NCBI RefSeq assembly: GCF_002205675.1 | Contig: NZ_NISK01000002.1 | Coordinates: 248,001 to 312,000 of the forward strand | DNA length: 64,000 nucleotides | Direction of reading: 5' to 3' | DNA from: Sphingopyxis bauzanensis | GTDB lineage: Bacteria; Pseudomonadota; Alphaproteobacteria; Sphingomonadales; Sphingomonadaceae | Shown: positions 53,023-62,449 of the stretch, piece after piece | Layout: each line of letters opens with the position of its first letter | How positions within the stretch are numbered: position 1 is the stretch's first letter | The notes under the pieces: model-generated | Seen by the model: only the letters and a program-made list of their open reading frames with translations | Database searches by the model: none | Told to the model about the DNA's origin: nothing | Program-made: the position numbers and the translations under genes

Positions 53023-53823
53023 ATGGCTGACGCCGAACTGACTACCGCAATCAACCCGGAATTTGTGACTCTGGCCAGCCTGACGGAATTTACCCCGCCG
53101 GTCACCGAGATCAGGAAGCACCGGATCATCGGCTTTGACAATCGCGACGCGCGCGCGCGACCGTTCAATCTGCTGCGCACCAGCTTTGCCAAGAAGCTCA
53201 AGGAAGACGGGCACCGCCTGATCGGCATCACGTCGGCGACCCCGGCGGCGGGCAAGTCCTTCATGTCGATGAACCTTGCGAGTTCACTGGCGCGGGTGGT
53301 CGAGGAACCGATATTCCTGGTTGACCTCGACATTCGCAGGGCTTCGCTCGCCGACGAAATCGGCCTCGTCCCCAAACATGGCATCGAGAGCTATCTTGAA
53401 GGAACGATCGACAGCCTCGCCGGAATCGGCCGTCGCATCGATGGGACCAGTCTCGGAATATTTCCGACGATACGGCGCTCGCGCAACACGGCCGAGTTGC
53501 TCGCCGGCGAGCGCTTCGCGCAAATGATAACGACGCTCCGCGATCGCAGCGAGGCATCGATCGTCCTGTTCGACCTGCCGCCGGCTTTCGCCAATGACGA
53601 TGCGATGATCAGCCTGGCGCAGCTCGACGGCTTCGTGCTGGTAGTCGATGCGGGCAAGACAACGCGCCGGCACGTCCAGGATGTGATGGCGATGCTGTAT
53701 CCGACGCCCTGTATCGGCACCATCCTGAACCGCTATCAGGGGGGATTGGGCGACAGCTATGGCTACGGCTATGGTGGGCCCAATTACAGCAAATATTACG
53801 AACGCGCCGCGAGCGACGATTAG
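53023..53823 (+). CDS. CpsD/CapB-like tyrosine autokinase
   Basis: A 266-residue P-loop protein of the bacterial tyrosine-kinase/ParA group. Walker A is in ITSATPAAGKSF, Walker A' in IFLVDLDIRRASLADEIG, and Walker B in ASIVLFDLPPAF. The C terminus is Tyr/Gly-rich (about residues 246-261, seven Tyr), the likely autophosphorylation cluster. Works with the Wzz-like protein just upstream (24 bases) in chain-length and export control. It is soluble, with no membrane span. Confidence 0.88.
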   Translation: MADAELTTAINPEFVTLASLTEFTPPVTEIRKHRIIGFDNRDARARPFNLLRTSFAKKLKEDGHRLIGITSATPAAGKSFMSMNLASSLARVVEEPIFLVDLDIRRASLADEIGLVPKHGIESYLEGTIDSLAGIGRRIDGTSLGIFPTIRRSRNTAELLAGERFAQMITTLRDRSEASIVLFDLPPAFANDDAMISLAQLDGFVLVVDAGKTTRRHVQDVMAMLYPTPCIGTILNRYQGGLGDSYGYGYGGPNYSKYYERAASDD

Positions 53824-54209
53824 CCTCCGTCGCGCATGGTGATATTTCTTTTGAAATCTGGCGCTTCCTGCTCCACTCTCGATTCTTTGTTAAGCCGTTT
53901 ACAAGCTATGTTTCACCTTGACGGGGCTGACAAACCCCTTTCGAGTTCAAACGAAGAACCTGGCGAGCCAGCCAGTTTGGTCAGCGGCGATGTCGTCTCT
54001 GGCCACGGCTCCTCTCCGAAAACGTGCCGCGCCCGTATAAAAATCAGCGTCGGCTACGAGCAGCAAGAGCGTGGGCAAGGGCTGGATCAAGCAGGCGATC
54101 ACTCGCGGTCAGTCCTGGCAAAGCGGCAACGACGCCCGACCCGGCGGTCGGACCAAAGTCAGTTGCTACGGTCGCAACTCCCCTCCCCTTATTTCCGCAA
54201 AGGATAGCG
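53824..54209. other. Intergenic region in the EPS locus
   Basis: About 390 bases. A 123-residue rightward frame spans it but lacks a ribosome site and family match, so I leave it out. AT-rich TTGTTAAGCCGTTTACAA is seen near 53886, possibly a promoter. Confidence 0.4.
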
Positions 54210-55010
54210 ATGACGTCTCTCCATCTGAATTCGCTCTGGGTCGGACCGCGATTAAATTATCTTGAGCGCCTTTGCCTCGCCTCGGCCAAGGCTGCCGGCC
54301 ATGATTTCACGCTGTGGAGTTATGACCCTGCTGCCCTCGACGGGGTGCCGCCGGGAACCGATTTGCGCGATGCCGCCGAGGTGATGCCACGCGAACGCCT
54401 TCTGCATTATCGTGACAGCGGTTCAGTGGCACTCGGCGCCAATCTGTGGCGCATCGAACTGCTTGCCAAGGGGCTCGGTTGCTGGGTCGATATGGATTTC
54501 ATTTTCTTGCAATCGCTGCCCGCCGATTCGCCCTACCTCTTCGGTCTCGAATATGAGGGGTGGATCAATAATGCGGTTGTCTACGCGCCGGCGGACTCGG
54601 CGCTGGTACACGACCTGCAGACCATTCCGCGTGCCAATCTGGTGCCGCCCTGGTGGGGACCGCGGCGGCGGCTGCATTTTTTGTGGCGACGCTTACGCGA
54701 GGGGTTGATCGAGCTCGAGGACTATCCGTGGGGCACGTTCAGCGCCGGTCTGCTCACATATGCGATCAAGCGCAACAAGTTGATGAGCTATGCGCGGCCA
54801 CCCGACGTTTTCTACCCGGTCCGCTACAAAGATGCGCTTGCGCTTTACGAACCCGCTGCAACGGTCGAAGCAATGCTGACGCCGCAAACGGTGGCGGTTC
54901 ACATGTGGCATTCGCGGCTCCAAGGGCTGCGTGATGCCCCGCCGGCGCCCGGTTCGTTCATCGACGAGATGTGCCGCCGGTTCGCCGTAGATACGGATGA
55001 CGCCGCTTAG
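54210..55010 (+). CDS. DXD-type glycosyltransferase (GT32-like)
   Basis: A 266-residue protein. It starts SLHLNSLWVGPRLNYLERL and has a DxD sugar-nucleotide motif in CWVDMDFIFLQSLP, followed by WWGPRRRLHFLWRRL and a late AVHMWHSRLQGL. It resembles small galactosyl/mannosyl-type transferases of the Gb3/GT32 sort. AAAGGA lies before the ATG at 54210. Probably cytoplasmic, adding one sugar to the exopolysaccharide repeat. Donor unknown. Confidence 0.78.
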   Translation: MTSLHLNSLWVGPRLNYLERLCLASAKAAGHDFTLWSYDPAALDGVPPGTDLRDAAEVMPRERLLHYRDSGSVALGANLWRIELLAKGLGCWVDMDFIFLQSLPADSPYLFGLEYEGWINNAVVYAPADSALVHDLQTIPRANLVPPWWGPRRRLHFLWRRLREGLIELEDYPWGTFSAGLLTYAIKRNKLMSYARPPDVFYPVRYKDALALYEPAATVEAMLTPQTVAVHMWHSRLQGLRDAPPAPGSFIDEMCRRFAVDTDDAA

Positions 55011-55226
55011 TAAGGGCCGGCGCAGCCGCATCATTTGAAGGCTGCCATCGACCGGCAGCCTACCCCGCATATGGAGACTGCTGGTTCGCCGGCCCCTGCC
55101 CCGCATTGCAATCGGCGTTCCGCATAAATGGGGCCGCCCGACCACATGGCGGCCAGCAAATCCTGTTTTTGGCTGCCGACCAAAAACTTCGGTGACTTTT
55201 TTGCACGCTTATGAAATAAAAATCTG

Positions 55227-55961
55227 ATGAACCCGCGCACGCTCAAGGCCGTCGCCCGAACGGCATTCACCAAGCAGATGTTTCAGCAACTGCGTCTTGC
55301 GGCGATCTCTCATGCGAAGGCAGAAGCCGGTATTTGCCCCGCTTGCGGTCATGAAGGGAAGTTTGGCCCGTTTGGAATGCCGTTGCGGTCGGGAGTTCAA
55401 TGTCCGAAATGCTGGTCGCTCGAGCGCCAACGACTTCTTGCGCTCGCAATACAGCGCGGCGACATCGAAATCCGTGGTCGGACGATTATCCATTTTGCGG
55501 GCGAACTCAGTGTTACCCGGCTCATTCAAGCGAAGCTGCCGGCGCGCTATCAAGTTTCGGAATATGAAGGCGACCACGGCGATCTGCGCCTGGACATCGA
55601 GAACATTGACCTGCCCGACAATTCGGTGGACCTCGTCATCGCAAATCACGTGCTCGAGCATATTGACGACCGCAAAGCGCTCGCCGAAATTTACCGCATC
55701 CTTCGCCCCTGCGGCGATTTGGTCTGTATGTTCCCGATTGTCGAAGGCTGGACGGAAACCTATGAAAACCCGGCAATCACCGATCCCATCGGGCGAGATC
55801 TGCATTTCGGCCAGTTTGATCATGTACGCTATTATGGCAGCGACGTTCGCGATCGTATTCGCGGCGCGGGTTTCAAACTGCGCGAAATCACCGCAGGCCC
55901 GCACGACGTGCTGCGGCATCGGCTAAGCCGCGGCGAAAAGATATTCATCGGCCGAAAATAG
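55227..55961 (+). CDS. SAM methyltransferase with N-terminal zinc ribbon
   Basis: A 244-residue protein with two CxxC motifs near the start (CPACGHEGKFGPFG, CPKCWSLERQRLLAL), a probable zinc ribbon, followed by a Rossmann-like type 11 methyltransferase: LDIENIDLPDNSVDLVIANH with the VLEHIDDRKALAEIYRIL segment. It probably methylates a sugar or glycolipid in the locus; substrate is unknown. No ribosome site is clear ahead of the ATG. Rightward, last of this operon. Confidence 0.82.
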   Translation: MNPRTLKAVARTAFTKQMFQQLRLAAISHAKAEAGICPACGHEGKFGPFGMPLRSGVQCPKCWSLERQRLLALAIQRGDIEIRGRTIIHFAGELSVTRLIQAKLPARYQVSEYEGDHGDLRLDIENIDLPDNSVDLVIANHVLEHIDDRKALAEIYRILRPCGDLVCMFPIVEGWTETYENPAITDPIGRDLHFGQFDHVRYYGSDVRDRIRGAGFKLREITAGPHDVLRHRLSRGEKIFIGRK

Positions 55962-56071
55962 CGGGGACCACGTCTGTCAAGCGACGGCGCATTCTGCGAC
56001 GACCGACATCCGGACTTGCGGAGCCACGGTGTGCGGCGACGCCGCGCACGAGACGGTGCCGTCAGGTCGCG

Positions 56072-57256
56072 TCAATCTAGCAGTTTACCTTCGAAAAGGT
56101 TGACAAGTCGCGCCGCGGCATGATCGGCAAGAAACTCGGCCACCACGCGCTGGCGTCCGGCCTCGCCCATCGCCGCCCAATCGCCGCGAGCGGCGAGCAA
56201 TCGCTGTAGAACCGCCGCCAGGTCGCGCCAGTCGGAGGGCGCAAACAAATATCCCGACTCGCCCTCCTCGATCAGTTCGGGGATACCAGCGACGCGGCTG
56301 GCAACAACCGGGCGACCAAGCGCAAGTGCCTCAATCAGCACGACGGGTAGCCCTTCCATGAGGCTCGGCAGGACGAGGATATCGGCCCGGGCTATTTCGG
56401 CGAGTGTGCCGGCTTCGGGCAAACCGCCGACAAACTGGACACGTTCAAAGAGCCCCAGATCGCCGACGCGTGCCTGTATGGTGGCATTCAACGGACCATC
56501 GCCCACGACAACAAGTTCAAATGCGGCTCCCGATGCCTTGAGCACAGCCAAGGCATCGAGCAGGCCAAACAATCCCTTCTCGGGCGACAGGCGGCCGACA
56601 AAGACGAGCCGCGCTGGACTGCTCACGCTGTGCGCGGCTGGCGCAGGCAAAGCAGCGACGTCGATCCCGCAGCGAACGATGGTCATCTTGGACCAGTGCT
56701 TGGGCGCTGCATGGCGCATGGCCTGTGCGCGCATGAAGTAACTCGCGCAGGCGACAAAGGAAGCCCGCTCGAGCTTTTCGGCAAGGAGCAGCCCGGCGGG
56801 ATAATCGGTTTCGGAAATGCCGTGCAGCGTCAGGCTCCACGGCAGCTGCGCCACATGCGCGGCGATCATTCCGACCGTGGCACCGCTGTTGGCGAAATGA
56901 CTGTGTAACCGCGTCGCGCCAGCTGCGACAAGGAGTCTTGCCAGCAACAGGGCTTCGATAAAGTGAAACTGGGCCCAGAGCAGAGCTTTCCAGCCAGGGG
57001 CACGGTGGCGCAGCGAAAGCAGCCAACCCGAGGCGAAACGGTTCGGTCTGCTCGCGAGCGCCCAGCCGAGCGCCGCGATATAGGCGAAGGGCGAGCGACC
57101 GAGCAGCGCGGACGCCGCGCCGCTGTCCGCGACACTGCGCCGGACGCTGAACGGCAGGACATCGACGCCTAATTCGCGGAGCGCCGCCACCTCACGCCGC
57201 ACGAAGGTGTGCGACGGCGCGTCATATTCGCTGACCAGATAGGCGATGCGGCTCAT
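56072..57256 (-). CDS. GT4-type glycosyltransferase
   Basis: A 394-residue GT-B transferase: RIAYLVSEYDAPSHTFVRRE at the start (common in exopolysaccharide GT4s), HSHFANSGATVGMIAAHVA, the donor-domain LVFVGRLSPEKGLFGLLDAL, VVVGDGPLNATI, and the EX7E motif in PSLMEGLPVVLIEALALGRP. It starts four bases inside the end of the upstream GT2 gene (ATGA overlap), giving a coupled pair. Sugar not determinable. Confidence 0.87.
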   Translation of the reverse strand: MSRIAYLVSEYDAPSHTFVRREVAALRELGVDVLPFSVRRSVADSGAASALLGRSPFAYIAALGWALASRPNRFASGWLLSLRHRAPGWKALLWAQFHFIEALLLARLLVAAGATRLHSHFANSGATVGMIAAHVAQLPWSLTLHGISETDYPAGLLLAEKLERASFVACASYFMRAQAMRHAAPKHWSKMTIVRCGIDVAALPAPAAHSVSSPARLVFVGRLSPEKGLFGLLDALAVLKASGAAFELVVVGDGPLNATIQARVGDLGLFERVQFVGGLPEAGTLAEIARADILVLPSLMEGLPVVLIEALALGRPVVASRVAGIPELIEEGESGYLFAPSDWRDLAAVLQRLLAARGDWAAMGEAGRQRVVAEFLADHAAARLVNLFEGKLLD

Positions 57257-58221
57257 TTGTAGAAAATCGCGCCTTGTTTGCGGCGCGCGAGCCGGCTGAG
57301 TGCATAGCGCAGGATACCTGTGGCTTCAGCAATTTTGCCGACGAGCAGATGGCCGCCACGGCGCAGACCGCTCCGCTTCGTCAGACGCGCCAGCTGGAGC
57401 AGCCACAGCAGCGGTCCCGCGGCCAAGCCCGCAGGTCCGACCACCAGCGCGGCCGCGAGGCTCAGCGCCGCGACGCCGACTGTCCACAGCAGGGCACTTA
57501 TCAGTTGGCGACCGTAGAGCGGCGGGTTCGAACCGGTACGCGTCTTGTGCCATACCTGCGCAAAACCGAAACCGCTCCGGACCGTGCGCAGCCACCATTG
57601 GCGGGGGTGGTGCATGTCGGCGTCGTGGATCGTCATCGGACAATCGATCCGCCAGATCCGCCAGCCCAGGTCACGCAAGCGATGGCAAAGCTCGGGTTCC
57701 TCGCCCGCGATAAGGGCAGGATCATAGCCGCGCACCTGCGCCAGCGCCGCGGTCCGAAACATCGCATCGCCGCCGCAGGCTTCGGCGGCTCCGACCGCGG
57801 TATTCCATTCGTCGTCGCACATCTGGTTGTAAAAGCTGCGCTCGGGGTAGCGCTCGCGACGACGACCGCAAACCGCGGCCACCGCGGGCTCAGCGTCGAG
57901 AAAGAGCGCCGCCGCTTCCAGCCACCCGGTTTCGAGTTCGCAGTCGCCATCCACGAACTGGACATATTTCAGCATCGGCCATTCGCGGAGCAAAAGGTCG
58001 CGACCCGCATTGCGCGCACGCGCCGCAGTAAAGGGAATCGCCAGGTCGAGTTCGATTACCATCGCCCCCCTCGAGCGGGCGAAATCGGCGCTGCCGTCGC
58101 TCGAGGCGCTGTCGACATAGACGATGGGAATGCCGGCGGGGATTGAATGCAGGCATTGCTTGAGGCGTTCGCCTTCGTTGCGACCAATGGCAATCACGCC
58201 GATGCTGGCATTTTTATTCAT
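57253..58221 (-). CDS. GT2-type glycosyltransferase
   Basis: A 322-residue protein. GT2 start SIGVIAIGRNEGERLKQCLH, the VYVDSASSDGSADFARSRG segment, QFVDGDCELETGWLE as the DxD, and a later GEEPELCHRLRDLGWRIW. One or two hydrophobic spans near residues 245-280. The ATG at 58221 is chosen for normal length. It overlaps the GT4 gene by four bases. It resembles rhamnosyl- or galactofuranosyl-type transferases, but the specificity is unknown. Confidence 0.85.
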   Translation of the reverse strand: MNKNASIGVIAIGRNEGERLKQCLHSIPAGIPIVYVDSASSDGSADFARSRGAMVIELDLAIPFTAARARNAGRDLLLREWPMLKYVQFVDGDCELETGWLEAAALFLDAEPAVAAVCGRRRERYPERSFYNQMCDDEWNTAVGAAEACGGDAMFRTAALAQVRGYDPALIAGEEPELCHRLRDLGWRIWRIDCPMTIHDADMHHPRQWWLRTVRSGFGFAQVWHKTRTGSNPPLYGRQLISALLWTVGVAALSLAAALVVGPAGLAAGPLLWLLQLARLTKRSGLRRGGHLLVGKIAEATGILRYALSRLARRKQGAIFYK

Positions 58222-58355
58222 GCGCGAAGGTCCCAAGTTCGCACTCCGCCACGGCAATGCCGCCATGCGCGGCGGCGCCGGGGCTAACAAAAAGCCATGG
58301 CGGTCGTCCATTCCAGTCCCCGCCGCACGACACGCGCGCGGCCTGTAGTGGGCGG

Positions 58356-59816
58356 CTAATAGGCATTTTTATGCATCACAACCCGCGCGGTTTTGAGCAT
58401 GATCATCACATCGAACCACAAGGACCAGTTGGAAAGATATTCAAGGTCGCAGCGCACGCGCCGGGCCAGATCGTCAGCATGTTCGGTCGCACCGCGAAAG
58501 CCGCGTATCTGGGCAAGGCCCGTTATCCCCGGCTTCAAGGCGTGACGGAGCCAATATTGCTGCGAAGCGCGCCAGAACAATGCGTCGCCCGCCAACGATC
58601 CGAGGGCGTGGGGCCGCGGTCCGACCATGCTCATCTCGCCGCGAAGGACGTTCAGCAGCTGGGGCAGTTCGTCGATGCTCGTGCGGCGAATGATTCGCCC
58701 CACCCGGGTAATCCGGTCGTCGACGCGTCCGGTCGACCGCCGGCCGTCGGCATCGCTGTCTTCGGCCCGCATCGATCGAAATTTGAAGATCCGGAACTGG
58801 CGGTTACCCTGACCAACGCGCATCTGCCGGAAGAGGATTGGCCCGGGGCTTTCGAGCTTGATTGCCACGGCCACGACGAGCAGGATCGGTGACAGGATCA
58901 TCAGAGCCAGGCTGCCCACCACAAGGTCCAGGGCACGTTTCTGGATGCGGTTCATGAAGTTCAGCGGGCCGCGCGAGAGAATGATGGTGTCGCGATCATC
59001 ATATTGCCCGATTGCGACAGCGCCGTGGAGATGATCACGGTCGAGCAGGATTTCGCCGCCGACGTCATGCCCCTTGAGGAAGGTCGCCCAGGCGGGGCGA
59101 TGGTCGAACTGGCACGCCACGATCACCCGGTCGTACGGTGCGATCAGGCGCGACAAGGTGTCGATCATGTCGGGTCGGTCAAGATCGGGCCAGAGTCCGT
59201 CGGCGCCGACATCGACGACCGCCGCATAGGGTTCAGCGCGAACGCTGAGCCCGTCGAGCAACAGAATTGTCGATAGCACCGCCTCGCCAATCATTTTCTT
59301 GGCAATGACGTCGATCAGGATCTTTGACGCGACGATGAAGACGGCTGCAGCACCAAAAGTCACGGCGAAGCCGAGCCGAGAAATTTCCTCAGCCTTGAAC
59401 AGGAACCCCATGCCGATGATGACAACCGCGGTCGCGCCGAGCGCACCGAGCGAGCGCTGGATCGCGGTCAGCCGGTTGGCGAGGGTTTCGCTGTCCTGCG
59501 CCTCGCGCGCGATTTCGAACATAATGAACAGCGGCAACGCCACATAGATGATCGAATGGCCGTCGGCGGCGAGCCAGCGCTCGTCGCGCCATTGCAGCGC
59601 AATGACATAGCCGCCGATCAGCGAGAGGATATCGAGCAGCAGCGACAGGCAGTAGAGAAAGCTGCGCTTGTCGCGCGCGCTCGACAATATGCCGCGCTCA
59701 TGTGCTGACGGATCGACGACACGCAGTCGCGCGCGCTGTTCCTTGATCAGGTCTGGTTTCAAATTATTCACGCCCTTGTCCGTCGCTAACAGCAGCTCTA
59801 AACGCAAAAGGTGCAT
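58356..59816 (-). CDS. Priming sugar transferase (polyprenyl glycosylphosphotransferase)
   Basis: A ~486-residue protein with several N-terminal spans (about 50-70, 84-98, 114-132 and 145-162), a middle region, and a C-terminal Bac_transf domain: [61 protein letters not shown] and VGPRPHA. It starts synthesis by moving a hexose-1-phosphate from a nucleotide sugar to undecaprenyl phosphate. The start may be ATG 59816 or GTG 59771 (VNNLKPDL), the latter having AAGGGC just upstream. Confidence 0.9.
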   Translation of the reverse strand: MHLLRLELLLATDKGVNNLKPDLIKEQRARLRVVDPSAHERGILSSARDKRSFLYCLSLLLDILSLIGGYVIALQWRDERWLAADGHSIIYVALPLFIMFEIAREAQDSETLANRLTAIQRSLGALGATAVVIIGMGFLFKAEEISRLGFAVTFGAAAVFIVASKILIDVIAKKMIGEAVLSTILLLDGLSVRAEPYAAVVDVGADGLWPDLDRPDMIDTLSRLIAPYDRVIVACQFDHRPAWATFLKGHDVGGEILLDRDHLHGAVAIGQYDDRDTIILSRGPLNFMNRIQKRALDLVVGSLALMILSPILLVVAVAIKLESPGPILFRQMRVGQGNRQFRIFKFRSMRAEDSDADGRRSTGRVDDRITRVGRIIRRTSIDELPQLLNVLRGEMSMVGPRPHALGSLAGDALFWRASQQYWLRHALKPGITGLAQIRGFRGATEHADDLARRVRCDLEYLSNWSLWFDVMIMLKTARVVMHKNAY

Positions 59817-59906
59817 ATTGCGTTGCAACAAAACTCGGGCGCAATCCGAACCCGCCGCTTGCCGCCAGGGCGCTGGTCGCGAGCAGCACCGAACCAAAGC
59901 GCCGCA

Positions 59907-60188
59907 TCATGCCGGTGCGCCCGCCGCGGCGAGCGAACCGGACAGGGCCATCACCGCGATCTGACTGGGGCGCGCCTCGGAGGGCACCAGTCGCTCACCC
60001 CGCATAAAGTCAGGTAACCAACGCGCTCGCGCGGCCCGCGCAAGCGCGGCGGGCAGATGTGCAGGGAAGAAGTTGCAGTAAGAAGCGGTGAAGGGCGTCG
60101 CCGCAAAAATGGCGCGCACCCAACCAGCGAGGCGGCTGGAGCCAATCGACGCCACCGACGGGCCATCATCGCATACCACGGTCACCAT
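59907..60188 (-). CDS. Possible 93-residue protein of unknown function
   Basis: A leftward frame with third-position GC of real genes, starting MVTVVCDDGPSVASIGSSRL and ending SQIAVMALSGSLAAAGAPA. GAGGG lies four bases before the ATG. It has no recognised family. Its stop overlaps the start of a 48-residue signal-like frame (59764-59910), which in turn overlaps the GTG candidate start of the sugar transferase. This chain suggests coupled translation but may be chance. Confidence 0.35.
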   Translation of the reverse strand: MVTVVCDDGPSVASIGSSRLAGWVRAIFAATPFTASYCNFFPAHLPAALARAARARWLPDFMRGERLVPSEARPSQIAVMALSGSLAAAGAPA

Positions 60189-60208
60189 CAGCCCTCGTCG
60201 CCCTCATC

Positions 60209-60229
60209 ATGCGCTCGCAGCGAGCGCAT
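60209..60229. repeat. 21-base palindrome (possible operator or terminator)
   Basis: ATGCGCTCG (60209-60217) pairs with CGAGCGCAT (60221-60229) around a 3-base loop; TTTT follows five bases later. It could be a regulator site or a rightward terminator. Confidence 0.45.
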
Positions 60230-60329
60230 CACCCTTTTAACGAGGATGGCGCAGACTTTACAGGACTGAAACGACATTGTTAAGTTCGGACTGCGGCCCG
60301 GAACGGGACGACTATCAACAGTCGCTGGC

Positions 60330-60575
60330 CTATTTCAGAAACGGCATCGGGACTTTGAGGACCTTGAAGATATAAATGACGACGGCGACAAACAACACCA
60401 CCGCCGGCGCATGATAACCTTCATTGCCGATATAGTTGACGAGCGCACAACCGACTGCCGGAGGTGCATATTGCCAAAGATGGTCGCGCGGTTCCTCTTC
60501 CGCCGAGCGCTGCAATAGCAAGGTTACAAGCCCTGCAAATGCAAATACGGTAATCCAGTCCCAAAATGTTTCCAC
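60330..60575 (-). CDS. Small membrane protein, XrtV sorting system accessory-like
   Basis: An 81-residue protein with two hydrophobic spans (about residues 5-20 and 60-77) and the motif ERRHLWQYAPP-like (DHLWQYAPPAVGCALVNYIG). I recall this pattern as the XrtV sorting system accessory protein in sphingomonads. The GTG at 60575 has a strong AAGGAG eight bases upstream. It lies 19 kb from the exosortase, with the priming transferase on one side and galU on the other. Its role is inferred from family association only. Confidence 0.7.
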   Translation of the reverse strand: METFWDWITVFAFAGLVTLLLQRSAEEEPRDHLWQYAPPAVGCALVNYIGNEGYHAPAVVLFVAVVIYIFKVLKVPMPFLK

Positions 60576-60825
60576 CGCCTGCCCCTCCTTCACTGGCCAT
60601 GCGGCCTTTTCGGCTGCAACTTCTCGCTGCAGCCTTATCGAAGGATAAGCCTAGCAGGTGGACAAGCGGCCGGATAGACGGGATTTTTGCTCGAATCGGG
60701 ACAGTCGACAGCCCGCCGAAGCAAGGACCGCGCCAAGGCCCCGCGCCAATATCGAACAAGTTTGCGACGAAGGCACTTAGAAAGGCTCTTCTTCTTACAC
60801 GCTGAGATCGTTAGTCTCCTGCGCC

Positions 60826-61689
60826 ATGAAACCGATCCGCAAAGCCGTCTTTCCCGTCGCCGGTCTCGGCACCCGTTTCTTGCCGGCGACCAAGGCGATC
60901 CCGAAGGAGATGCTGCCGATCGTCGATCGCCCGCTGATCCAGTACGCTGTCGACGAGGCGCGCGAGGCGGGGATCGAGCAGATGATCTTTGTCACCGGCC
61001 GCGGCAAGAGCGCGATCGAGGATCATTTCGACATCGCGTTCGAGCTGGAAAAGACGATGTCCGAGCGCGGCAAGGATCTGTCGGTGCTCGAGCCGACACG
61101 GCTTGGCCCCGGCAACTGCGCCTATGTCCGCCAGCAGGAGCCGCTGGGCCTCGGCCACGCGATCTGGTGCGCGCGCGCGATCGTTGGCGACGAACCCTTT
61201 GCGATCTTCCTGCCCGACGAGTTCATGCACGGATCGCCCGGCTGCATGAAACAGATGGTCGATGCCTACCACCAGGTCGGCGGCAATCTGATCTCGGTGC
61301 TCGAAGTGCCGCGCGACCAGCTGTCCTCCTATGGCGTGATCGCCCCCGGCGCGCGCGATGGCTCGCTGACCGAAGTCACGGGGCTGGTCGAGAAGCCCTC
61401 GGCGGCCGAGGCGCCGTCGAACCTGATCATCTCGGGCCGCTATATCCTCCAGCCCGAAGTGATGCGCGTGCTTGAGGGACAGGAAAAGGGTGCGGGCGGC
61501 GAGATCCAGCTGACCGACGCGATGGCGACGATGATCGGCACCCAGCCGTTCCATGCCGTGACCTTTGATGGCGCGCGCTACGACTGCGGGTCGAAGGCCG
61601 GCTATATCCAGGCCAATCTGGCCGTCGCCCTCGAACGCCCCGACATCGCCGCCGAGGTCCGCGCCTTTGCGGTCGACCTGCTGAAGTAG
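60826..61689 (+). CDS. galU: UTP-glucose-1-phosphate uridylyltransferase
   Basis: A 287-residue nucleotidyltransferase making UDP-glucose from UTP and glucose-1-phosphate. Seen: AVFPVAGLGTRFLPATKAIP (nucleotide site), KEMLPIVDRPLIQYAVDEA, the FVTGRGKSAIEDHFD segment, FLPDEF, and VTGLVEKPSAAEAPSNL. Length and blocks match GalU closely. It feeds the exopolysaccharide genes and UDP-glucuronate formation. It is cytoplasmic. No clear ribosome site is seen before the ATG. Confidence 0.93.
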   Translation: MKPIRKAVFPVAGLGTRFLPATKAIPKEMLPIVDRPLIQYAVDEAREAGIEQMIFVTGRGKSAIEDHFDIAFELEKTMSERGKDLSVLEPTRLGPGNCAYVRQQEPLGLGHAIWCARAIVGDEPFAIFLPDEFMHGSPGCMKQMVDAYHQVGGNLISVLEVPRDQLSSYGVIAPGARDGSLTEVTGLVEKPSAAEAPSNLIISGRYILQPEVMRVLEGQEKGAGGEIQLTDAMATMIGTQPFHAVTFDGARYDCGSKAGYIQANLAVALERPDIAAEVRAFAVDLLK

Positions 61690-62449
61690 ACCGGCGGAGG
61701 CGCCCTGCCCCCGCCGGACCGGCGATTATTCGCCCTCGATCTTCGTTACCGCTTAGTTGCAGAGAAATTCGGCAACAAAGTAGGTGACCCACGTCCAAGC
61801 GACACTCTGGCAAGCAATCTTGGTCGAGGAGAATGTCGCCAGCCGCGCCACGGCAAAGCCGAAGCAACGCGGAGCGCTACTGAGTGGTCAGAGCAGGCCC
61901 GACCCTCGTGCCTAGGGTTCCCAACCGTTCCCAGCTCAAGCCCCGAGTCGCGGTTGCAGATTGCGAGTCGCGGCGGCGAATCGGCGGCCAACGCACTTGA
62001 GAAAAATCCTCCACGCAGAATCTTTTTCGACTGCGCGATTGATCGGCTGCAGGCGAGGAAGTGAAATTGAAGGACGCCTGCGGGCGGCGTTCGAACAATA
62101 TATTAGGTAGGTGTAATGACGTTTGTTACGCTAAACCTCTCCGCTCAATTAGACATATCTGCCGCCAAAGGTGGCGGAATCCGAACGGTTTTGTTCCTCA
62201 CGGAGCAGCGGCGCGATTGCCCATTCGCGTGCCGGGGCGCACAATCTCGTGCACTTCACCCTGTCTCATGGTGCCTTTTCTGAGGCGCCTTTCGGCACCC
62301 TTCGTGTCAAAACTCTTGTTCCATTTCTAGACAAGCCGCAAAAAAATCGCCGCCGATGATTCGACTCCTCCGGTTAAATGGTGTTAAGAAATCCTTATCA
62401 AGCAACATCGGGATTATGGGTCGCACCTAATTTCAGGGAGGAACGCGAC
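61690..62449. other. 760-base stretch without a supported gene
   Basis: Follows galU and precedes a PEP-CTERM gene. It includes a hairpin at 61691-61717 and two copies of GAGTCGCGG near 61945-61975, and AT-rich DNA near 62090-62400. Candidate frames (for example 61877-62098 leftward) lack starts or ribosome sites. Confidence 0.4.
61691..61717 (+). terminator. Possible terminator after galU
   Basis: CCGGCGG (61691-61697) pairs with CCGCCGG (61711-61717) around a 13-base loop directly after the galU stop. There is no T-run. Confidence 0.45.

Larger units (their letters stand above)
59898..60329. other. Upstream region of the priming transferase
   Basis: About 430 bases with the weak 93-residue frame listed separately and a 21-base palindrome at 60209-60229. 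No other gene is supported. Confidence 0.35.

Noticed and set aside
51550..53214. 554-residue leftward frame over the Wzz-like gene
   Set aside because: Antisense to the chain-length gene and the start of the kinase; no motif.
53836..54207. 123-residue rightward frame between kinase and glycosyltransferase
   Set aside because: No ribosome site, no family, and rare-looking residue mix; kept as intergenic.
57274..58146. 290-residue rightward frame over the GT2 gene
   Set aside because: Antisense shadow without ribosome site or family match.
61945..61975. Two copies of GAGTCGCGG as a possible iteron or operator
   Set aside because: Only two copies of nine bases; too few for an array and likely chance in high-GC DNA.
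61877..62098. 73-residue leftward frame after galU
   Set aside because: No ribosome site and no family resemblance.
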